From contig JASJZC010000005.1 in NCBI GenBank assembly GCA_037178855.1, forward strand, positions 2,604,001 through 2,668,000: a DNA stretch of 64,000 nucleotides, written 5' to 3'. The notes below the pieces were generated by a model. The model saw only the letters and a program-made list of their open reading frames with translations. It did no database searches and had not been told where the DNA came from. The first letter of the stretch is position 1; the number at the start of each line of letters is the position of its first letter. A program made the position numbers and the translations under genes. This DNA is from Oscheius sp. JU75 (Eukaryota > Nematoda > Chromadorea > Rhabditida > Rhabditidae). Shown one piece after another: positions 56,897-64,000 of this stretch.

Positions 56897-57303
56897 ATGC
56901 GTCACGGCCTCTTCCTCCTCCTGCTTGTACCGTCAGTCTGTTCATTCAGCTGTATCACCTGTGACGGGGCTGACTGTCTCCAGCCGGAGAAATGGCTCAC
57001 CCAGGCTTGTTCTCCAGGCACCAGCATGTGCTTTAGACTGCAGGCCGACGGGCAGAGTATATTTTTTTTTCTCACCATTCTCATCCCGTATGTTCAGTAT
57101 TTCGTCGAGGCTGTGCCCAGTTCGACTGTGACTATATGAGAGATGTTCCGAGCGGAGCCAGTTGTAGCACTTGTGACTCTTCAAGATGTAACGGAATCCG
57201 TCAGCTGTATTTGGATCATCCGGGAGGTGGAGCCATGTGGAGAAACTGTGGGACAGTGGAGATGTTGCTCTCAACTATACTGCCAATCATTTTGCTCTTT
57301 TGA
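56897..57303 (+). CDS. Ly6/uPAR-type small GPI-anchored protein
   Basis: Two exons joined by a 41-bp intron (GTATAT...TTCAG) give about 120 residues. A signal peptide (MRHGLFLLLLVPSVC) is followed by a ten-Cys LU pattern: CITCDGADC, QAC, SMC, RRGCAQFDC, then ASCSTCDSSRCN, with the diagnostic final CN. A short hydrophobic C-terminus (MLLSTILPIILLF) fits a GPI-attachment signal. Such proteins modulate receptors and channels at the cell surface. It lies 82 bp downstream of the TRPM stop on the same strand. A frameshifted copy is at 37253-37643. Confidence 0.8.
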
Positions 57304-57374
57304 TAAGTTATTTGATTCCTGCAAGTATGAAGATTGTACACATGAACTGGACATTCTTTTCTGGAACGATCTCT

Positions 57375-57640
57375 ACTATCTAAAGCGCGATGGCTTCTGT
57401 CTGTTTGGATGTTTCTTTGTTTGTCCGGGGCCACGAAACAGAAGCGAGCCAATTATGTTGTCCAGGAGTTTTGTTGTACAGAAAGTTATCGCCTAAATTG
57501 GATGGCAAGTTAACTTTGAGTGCGCTCTAAAACTTGGCTTTTGTTCCAATGAAGCAACTGGGAGTCTTTGTTACAAGGCGTAGTCGCCAATGCAAACTGA
57601 AGGCAAATGGACGGCGAAGCCGTAGGAGGTGGCTCGTTCT
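57375..57640 (+). repeat. Dispersed repeat family R1, copy 3
   Basis: Begins CTCTACTATCTAAAGCGCGATGG and contains GAAGCGAGCCAATTATG and TTGGATGGCAAGT, ending near GGACGGCGAAGCCG. It lies between the convergent Ly6 and glucosylceramidase genes. Confidence 0.75.
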
Positions 57641-57711
57641 ATATATACAGCAGCACTTCCTAGACAACCTTCTTGCGACTCTCTCCTGTCAGAAAAACAA
57701 CTTTTATGCAG

Positions 57712-59754
57712 TTATGGAAACAAGACAGTCGTCAAGGACTTGGCCTCCATCTTGAAGTTGAACCATCTCTTCTGCATATTGTAATCCGATATCGAAATGT
57801 CGAAGTCTTTCTGAACACAGCTCAGCTTTTTCTGTTAACCACACACCTCAGAAGTGTTTAAAATTACGACGCCCTTTCTGCCCTGGGGATCCACAAAGGG
57901 AAGGTGCTCAAGACCCTCGAGTGGATAGTTCAAAAGCTCGGTATCGCATCGGATTGCACCAGGTACGAGGAATTTACTGAAAGAGATAGTTTGTAAAGAA
58001 AAGAGACCAACCTGAAATGGGCCAGAGCATAGAACATTGGTTGTTTATAGTACTCTTGGGCTGTAGCATTCACAATAATTGGGGCATCCACGGTGTTCCC
58101 CACCCAGTTCGGACCTCCGTTCAAATCGAGGCAATAGTTCCAATCTGTCCACCCGGCTACCCAGTTTTGAAGGTCCTGGCACTACTTTCTGACAAGGTTT
58201 ACAACTTACCACGATGATATCGTGAGCATAATCCTCCGCCCGGTACCAGTCACCCAGTATTACTGTGTTGTCTATATATCCAGTACACGCCTCGGTGGCC
58301 AGCATGAAATGGTTCGGCCATTTGTTGTGGGTCTCCAACATGACATCCGGAGGAACCTCGGCGTCCTCGTACCAATGAAGAGCGATTCCTGAGACGTACT
58401 GGGCGGCGCCATGGTCGCTCAACACGACTGTGGGCCAGTGGGGCAGGTTGAATCGCTGATCGTCCAGAATCATCAGCTAAGCTTTGGTTTTTGAGCTTAT
58501 ACCAAGAGACAAACCTCAATATTCTGAGTAACGGGGTTAGAGACCAGTTTAGGGCCGAGTAGGGTCTTGATGAAATCCCGCTGCATGCTCGCATTGAAGA
58601 ACATCGTCTGCCACTTGTAGTTCTTGAGACGACCGGTCGTGGGCTCGTTCTGTGCCGTCAGACCCCAGAAACTGATGCCCTGATCATGATAGTGCTCGAA
58701 GAACTTAATAATGTAGGAAGCCCAGGCTGTGTAGTAGTCACCGTCGATGGGACCGTCCAACAGTCCGCCTCCTTTCATGTCATCTTCAGGTTGTCAGTTG
58801 TTTCTAACTATAAAAGATACCGTTAGTCTTCATCCATCCGGGGGCGCTCCATGGTGTAGCGAAGAGTTTAAGCTTGTTGTTGCTTAACTGCTGCGCCCGC
58901 TTGATAAAGGGAATCTTGTAGGTGAAGTCCTCTTGGGTCAGATTGAAATTATTCATTGCCAGATCTCCCACCACATCGTCATAGCTATATTCATGAGTAC
59001 TGAAGTCACAGCTAGCTATCGGTACTCGTCCAAGCGTGTAGCCGAGTCCATCCGGGCTGAAGTACTGCCTCAAGATGGTCTCTCTCATCGAGGCGGGAAG
59101 ATTCATCATGTTGATCCCGGCCGAGTCCGTGAATGCGGCTCCGAATCCCTTGAATGTCTGGTAGAGTTTCTTCTCGTTCACACTGATTCGGATCTTGTTC
59201 ACTGCTAAAAGGTCTCCTTCTTTCTAAAAAAAGTAGCAAGTATACCGTCAGTAGTTGAGGATAGCAGGGTTCTGACCATTCTCTGGCCACTTTTCGTCGA
59301 TTGATAGAGCGCAGCCTGACCATTTTTCAGTGTTCCAACAGGGTCAATCTCATCACAGAAGGTCGAATTACAGACGCAGACGGTCTTATTGGCTCCATAA
59401 CTTCGTGATGAGCAGGGAGAGCCATCTGAAATGATCTTTTGTGTTGGCACTTATCAGACTGTTCATTTTTGGAAGGATGGTTTGCGTTAGCTATGCCCTG
59501 ATAACACATGAGGTGAGTGAATATTATAGTTTTGAGGGTAAGTTCAGACCTTTTCAATCGGCATTCTCTAGTTTGCCTCTGCGCCATGTGGACTGCTCCC
59601 GGAATGGTGATAGTGGTTTTTGATAAGGCTACGAACCTAGAGGGTGCAGGCTTCTGAAGCCTTTGACAGTCAGCTTCTAACTCGATGACCAAGAAATTTG
59701 GAACTTACGAATCATTGGGAGTCCCAAAAGGAAGAGGACAACGAAACGAGACAT
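57712..59754 (-). CDS. Glucosylceramidase (GH30, GBA-like)
   Basis: The signal peptide ([15 protein letters not shown]) at 59754 is followed, after a roughly 270-bp intron, by [20 protein letters not shown]. The GH30 fold then reads [55 protein letters not shown] (acid/base Glu), [25 protein letters not shown] (nucleophile Glu) and GWTDWN...GGPNW. The last exon encodes a short C-terminal beta domain and ends at 57712. The enzyme hydrolyses glucosylceramide in lysosomes or extracellularly. Both catalytic residues are present. C. elegans has several such gba genes. Confidence 0.93.
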
Positions 59755-59759
59755 GATGC

Positions 59760-60298
59760 CTCTCCGTCTGCTTATCAGAACTCCGCCCCTTCGACCAAGT
59801 CGACCATCGACTCTTTGAACTGGAATACAGTCTATTGGGTAACTGGCGGGCTCTGACCGGTAGACTATCATCGGATAGAGAGAGAGAGAGAGAGAAAGAA
59901 TCAAAGAGTTCAGGATTTTCTTCAGTAGCACCACCAGCGACTCGGAGATCTTCCAACTCGGCAGCAGAAGCTTCTTTGGAGAATATGGCCAAGAATGTCT
60001 CCAGTCTGTGCCATCCGGTCGTCCACTGTTCGACTGACTCTGAGTGAGGAGAAATAATAAGATTTCTATCTGATCGGCCACTGTATGGTTTATACCAGAC
60101 TCTGGTTGTGAATCAAATAGACTCTTTCGAGATCTTGTCCAGGCCCTGGAGCAACTATCATCTGGAATAGTTGGAAGAGAACCTCGCCTGTCGGATGATG
60201 ATCGTCGAGCAGCTGCGTAAGACTAGGCTAGAATGTAGGCAAATGTACCGACTTCGTCGATTACTCGAGCCAGAAGAAGTCACTTCCTCCAGAAAATA
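59760..60298 (+). CDS. Possible unknown gene, model incomplete
   Basis: Plus-strand frames look coding: FDQVDHRLFELEYSLLGNWR, a 54-bp intron containing a short GA repeat, FSSVAPPATRRSSNSAAEAS, and later LEENLACRMMIVEQLRKTRL running to a TAG at about 60298. I could not join the middle exons in one consistent frame or find the start, which would overlap the 5' end of the divergent glucosylceramidase gene. Family not recognised. Confidence 0.3.
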
Positions 60299-60412
60299 GT
60301 CAACTTCGACAGCAAACTCCGAACTCTTCAGTGAGAGAACATCATATCTACATAGGAACGACAGGAGCAGCTGGGTGCTTTTATCTCTTTTGGGTGCATT
60401 TCTATGACTTTA

Positions 60413-61054
60413 TTATTGTTTTGACTTCCTGTAGGCGGGGAACATTGCCTTGAGAATAGCGTCTACTGTCTCTGGGAGAGTATCGTCGACATTGTCCTCT
60501 TTCGCCGGTTGCTCGGCTTCCACTCTTTCCTCCTTGACCATCTTCTCCATTGGGAACTTCGGGTGCTTCTTTGAGGGACCGGGCCGGGTACAGGACACTC
60601 GGAAGACTGCGTCCTGTTGATCACAAGGTTCTGCTCTCCAAAGGAACCAATCGTTCTTTCGTCTGAGAACTCCGAAAGACTCAGATTCACAACCAGTGGG
60701 CTAAAAATAAGAACTAAGTAAGGGAGAAGGATAAACTGTCTTGACTACTCACATTTTCTGTGATATAGGCACGTGGCGAGTCTTGGCATTGAAGAGGGCA
60801 CCACTCGATGACTGATTGGGATTCAGGCTCGGCTTCCTGGTAACATCCATTGTCATTTATCGCGTCCCATTCCTCGTTACCGTCAAAACTGATTCTACAG
60901 TCTACAAGTCCCGACTCGGCCTTCCTTCGACAGATATAGGATCGTGTGTCTGGAACAAGAGAGCTCCTAACAGAATAGTTCCGAACTGACCAAAGACTTC
61001 TAGATGAGCAGTGACTAGAGAGGCAAGGAAGAGTAGTGAAAGGGGAGAAAACAT
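60413..61054 (-). CDS. Secreted Cys-containing protein, unknown family
   Basis: Three exons give about 180 residues: a signal peptide (MFSPLSLLFLASLVTAHLE), a 41-bp intron, a Cys-rich part (YICRRKAESGLVDCRISF, NDNGCYQEAEPESQ, EWCPLQCQDSPRAY), then CESESFGVLRRKNDWFLWRA with AEPCDQQDAVFRVSC. A charged tail (VKEERVEAEQPAKEDNVDD) ends the protein. All exons keep frame. It is probably an extracellular domain with disulfides; I do not recognise it. Confidence 0.65.
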
Positions 61055-61512
61055 CGGGACAGACTGGGATCTGTCTTCCCGCCGTCATTATCAGCTGCCC
61101 CCAATCGGAAAACTTGACACGGTGAACTCTCGGCGAAAAAAACCGGTGTGTTGTGAGGTATCAGCACGGTTCTCCCCCAGCGAATAAGGACACCCTCGAG
61201 GGTCATTGTGTCATTCAATCGACACCGGGTAATTACGGGTCGGACCGAGAGAGACGGAGTAATTCGACTGAACCGGGAACGGACTCCAAAAGGTCATTTC
61301 CCCAAGTATGCTCCTCTTCCTATCTTTTCTCCTCGCACAGCTCTCATCACAAGTTTCAAGTGAGTCAAAATAGTCTTTACTATGAGATCATTGGGTAGGG
61401 AACCGAACTGTCCCTAGTCGTCGTAAAAATCCTCGTTCTTTGTTCTCGTCTGTCGATGCGTTGCTTGATGCTTCCCTAACAACCTTTTGTTGCGATTTGG
61501 AAAACAGTAACT

Positions 61513-62649
61513 CACCTGAGCAGTTGTTACTGTAGAAGGACGAGCCGGGACCGTCGGTCAGTTGGGTTCTATGATTTGATCAAAGATAGACAGATTGCTT
61601 ACTTATCAATCTCTCCATGGAACAACATACAGCCGTTGGTCGAAGGGATCCAATTTAGACCAGTACAGGTCATAGGGCCGGTGCTACAGGCCGTTGTACA
61701 TTCGTCTGAATGTTTGTAGAAGATGTGTTGGACACTAACCCAAACTTTTGAGATGCTGAATGACCATGGCGTCTAGACTGGCCAGAACTGTGTTCCTTCT
61801 CTCCTCAAAACAACTACCCGCCTTCTTCACAATCTTCGGAATCGGGGATGTAACTAAACAATCCATGTTTCGTTCTAAAATCTCTTAAAACCTTGCTCGA
61901 GCTGCTCGTCTCGGTCTCCCAGATGACACCGGTTCTCGAAATAGTCGACACCAGCTCGTCCAACTAGCTTTCCTCTAAACTTCACTTGTTTTTTACTCGA
62001 CGGGAAGACTACCTATTGAGATGAACATTGCCTCCGTTCAGTGTACAGCTCTTCTTCGAGTCATCGTAGTGGGCACTGGCACAGAAAAAGGTCGAGGTGT
62101 TCAGACAGGTCAAAAGACATTGTCTGACTGTTACTCCTCTTACTGTCCTCTCTTCAAAATGAGGCAAGAAGTGGTGTCTGACCCGACCGAAACAAGGTGT
62201 TGATCTCAATGAAGTTGCTAAATTCTCGACTCTTCCTAGACTTGACTCAACTCACGCAGACTGAAAGGAGTAGTTCCTACAACATCTCTAGTCTCTACCA
62301 GTTCCCTCACGCCTAAACCAGTAAGAGTCTATGTCCACCCGACTATTACCTGTGACGGCTGGTTTCCTCGTGGTAATCGCGTGAAGATGAGGTATGATCT
62401 TGCCCTTTCGAATGGGCTTGCTTGCCAACTTCTGTACCCAGCTGGGCTCGTCCAACTGTGGCGAGATAACGATTTTGTCCTCGTTTGAGGTCTGTAGGCT
62501 CGTGTGGGAGCGTTTGGTTTCTTAATCGGTGAATCATCGGGTCTAGAGAGCTGAACTAACTGGCCAAAGGAGGAAGAGACGACTCTCTGTCCAGGCGATG
62601 AAATGCTGTTGGAGGGAGAGGCGTTCCGGCAAGAGATCTAAGCTCGGAC
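61513..62649 (-). CDS. PAN/apple-domain protein, ends unresolved
   Basis: Exons joined by 35-45 bp introns encode two PAN modules. The first reads CFGRVRHHFL, VRGVTVRQCLLTCLNTSTFF, CASAHYDDSKKSCTLNGG and GVDYFENRC. The second reads SCFEERRNTVLASLDAMVIQ, NECTTACSTGPMTCTGLNW, STNGCMLFHGEID and SSFYSNNCS. The upstream part is Pro/Ser/Lys-rich and low-complexity. PAN modules bind proteins or sugars extracellularly and are common in nematode cuticle and matrix proteins. The 5' start and 3' exon are not resolved; a possible last exon on the minus strand lies at about 61220-61375. Confidence 0.65.
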
Positions 62650-63642
62650 TTGGGGCTACTGACAGAACTCGAACCTGGTATGATGTGCTCTAACTCTCCG
62701 GAAGTCTGTCGTGTCCTCCTTTTTCAGTTTTCCAGCTGTTGTCGTCCTAAAGTGTGCCTCTTCCTGTTCAAACCGCCCAACCAACCCTTTCTCCTCTCCA
62801 CTATTGGGACTGATAGTCGTTCTGGCCATAGTTTGATCGCTCGTCGCGTAGACTGTACTCTGAATCTCTCTGTATCCTCTTTCTAGGAGTCATCACTTTT
62901 GGCATGGTCTCTCCGAAGCACGTGTTCTCGTACAAGTCGACGTCCATCTTCTGTGAGACCTTGAGATGCTTCGGCTGCAAAAGAGACACCCGTTTTTGCT
63001 GGAATTGAACCCCGGGCAGAGATACTAATCTCTGCCCGGGGTTCGGATGGATCCCCCTATCGAGTTTACCAATCAGTGAGAGAGATGAAGACGGTAAAAA
63101 GCCGGATCGAGATGAAAAAGTGGTGTCCCCGGAACTAATTGAACTAACTCTTTGGGAGATGCTCCACCTCGAGAGGATGCAGTCCCGCGAATGTTTCTTC
63201 CACATCACGCTTCGACAATGCAGAGAGCTTGTATACTGTGCCTGAAAGATTCCTTCTCTTTGGAACTGAAATCCCCAAGTGTGATACACGCTAATCAGTG
63301 GCATAATTCTTCTCCTGGGAGAATCTGGCCTTGGCAAGTGTCACACTGTGGCCGGTTCCTGCTTCAACTGACCGCAGATGGAAACATGCTTCTACCATAT
63401 CAATTTAGGGAAACTCTTTTGAGATCTCTGCTATCAAATGAGGGTAGAATCTTCCTTTTCTTCTTTGTTCGAGGCCGCTAGTCGAATTCTGATGACTACT
63501 CTGTCTATTTTGTCTTGAGCCTCTAAAGGAGAAGCAGGGCAAAGGGCTATTCTTGTAACAGGCGTACAATACAAGAGTGTAAGGATGGTGGGAACTACCA
63601 TAGATTTCTTGTCTCTCTATACCGAAGACAGAGTATGTAATC
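62650..63642. other. Unresolved region with a perfect hairpin
   Basis: Open frames exist on both strands (minus 63337-62801, plus 63152-63481) but neither shows family features. It may hold 5' exons of the PAN gene. The hairpin at 63007-63044 is listed separately. Confidence 0.35.
63007..63044. repeat. Perfect 17-bp inverted repeat with 4-base loop
   Basis: GAACCCCGGGCAGAGAT, loop ACTA, then the exact complement ATCTCTGCCCGGGGTTC. It is GC-rich in AT-moderate surroundings, so a stable hairpin is expected in DNA or RNA. Confidence 0.95.
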
Positions 63643-63918
63643 ATGTCAGCACAATGCCCTGTCCTGTCTTGTCAAACCTTTGCGCGTGCATTGGAGGTCA
63701 GTTGCAAGAGCGCTTCAGCTATATATTCTACGCAGGATTCCCTAAATGTAGATCCGCTGCAACAGTTTTCGTGTGAGACTACTGGCCCCAGTACTCACAG
63801 TGAGACACTGGTCAAGACAGACAGCAACTGTCGAGACATTTCGGACGACTCTCGTGCCGCTTTTCTCCAGAAAATGGTTGTTGAAGTAGAGAAAACAGTT
63901 AAAGATGTCCGGCACTGA
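63643..63918 (+). CDS. Possible partial gene at the window end
   Basis: An open stretch ending RAAFLQKMVVEVEKTVKD before a GT and a stop. It has charged, helical composition and may continue beyond the window. No family recognised. Confidence 0.25.
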   Translation: MSAQCPVLSCQTFARALEVSCKSASAIYSTQDSLNVDPLQQFSCETTGPSTHSETLVKTDSNCRDISDDSRAAFLQKMVVEVEKTVKDVRH

Positions 63919-64000
63919 GGCGGTGATGGTCGATCTGAATCGAAAGATCCATTTTTTTTGTTTGGCAACTGAGGCGTTGGCCTTGTGGATGCAAAATGCT

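Larger units (their letters stand above)
53643..57290 (+). repeat. Inverted segmental duplication (parent copy)
   Basis: This is the source of 37253-41029. The parent status follows from the intact Ly6 gene with its full 3' end here, against a truncated, frameshifted Ly6 in the other copy. It starts at ATTGGATTAGATGACTGG. Confidence 0.85.

Noticed and set aside
57040-57110. A GC donor in the Ly6 gene
   Set aside because: A normal GTATAT donor a few bases further keeps the frame and all cysteines.
61308-61358. Signal-peptide-like exon MLLFLSFLLAQLSSQVS on the plus strand with a GTGAGT donor
   Set aside because: No following plus-strand exon was found, and the minus strand here continues protein-like frames of the PAN gene.
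63007-63060. A tRNA at the hairpin
   Set aside because: There is a B-box-like string, but the T-stem, acceptor stem and anticodon arm do not form; the symmetry is a simple inverted repeat.
1-64000. CRISPR arrays, operons of prokaryotic type, integrons or phage
   Set aside because: Spliceosomal introns and animal genes run throughout; no regularly spaced repeats or bacterial ribosome-binding sites were seen.

Overview
The window is nuclear DNA of a small animal, most likely a nematode or a close ecdysozoan relative. Introns are mostly 35-45 bp with GT...AG ends. Many start codons lie directly downstream of a free-standing TTTCAG-type acceptor, as expected for spliced-leader trans-splicing. 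The gene content is metazoan: a BAF53 actin-related protein, TIP41, BAG6, PCNA, DDX54, glucosylceramidase, tectonic and TRPM. NRF-6-type acyltransferases, PAN-domain proteins, a SUP-18-like deiodinase and a chemoreceptor-like GPCR add a nematode flavour. I cannot name the species.

Layout. 1-6.4 kb: CHCHD4/Mia40 and ACTL6A/BAF53 (minus, closely spaced), an SLC22A18-like MFS carrier (plus) and a 73-residue unknown (minus). 8-10.3 kb: a protein kinase. 11.4-12.6 kb: a dead mariner. 12.9-21 kb: a GPCR plus two tandem NRF-6-like acyltransferases (minus), with a relic of a second GPCR between them. 21.7-31 kb: tectonic, BAG6 and TIPRL (all plus). 31.1-35.7 kb: a membrane-anchored iodotyrosine-deiodinase homologue, a decayed coiled-coil ORF and an exon-duplicated coiled-coil gene (all minus). 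35.5-42.3 kb: a complex rearrangement in which an inverted copy of a TRPM+Ly6 segment sits between two direct copies of a coiled-coil/DDX54 junction. 41.9-48.4 kb: DDX54, a 5'-truncated RTE-type retroelement and PCNA. 48.8-53.6 kb: a GFR-alpha-like receptor. 53.6-57.3 kb: the intact TRPM and Ly6 parent locus. 57.7-64 kb: glucosylceramidase, a secreted Cys protein, a two-PAN-module protein and poorly resolved ends.

The genes do not form one pathway; this is a compact housekeeping and accessory region. The most unusual points are the nested inverted/direct duplication, PCNA introns that all carry non-canonical splice ends, a Mia40 with CNC in place of CPC, a His-Ser-rich block inside BAG6, and a tandem exon array in a coiled-coil gene. 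I saw no CRISPR array or prokaryotic system, and nothing I would call a wholly new biological system. All exon models were read by eye from reading frame, splice signals and remembered family features.
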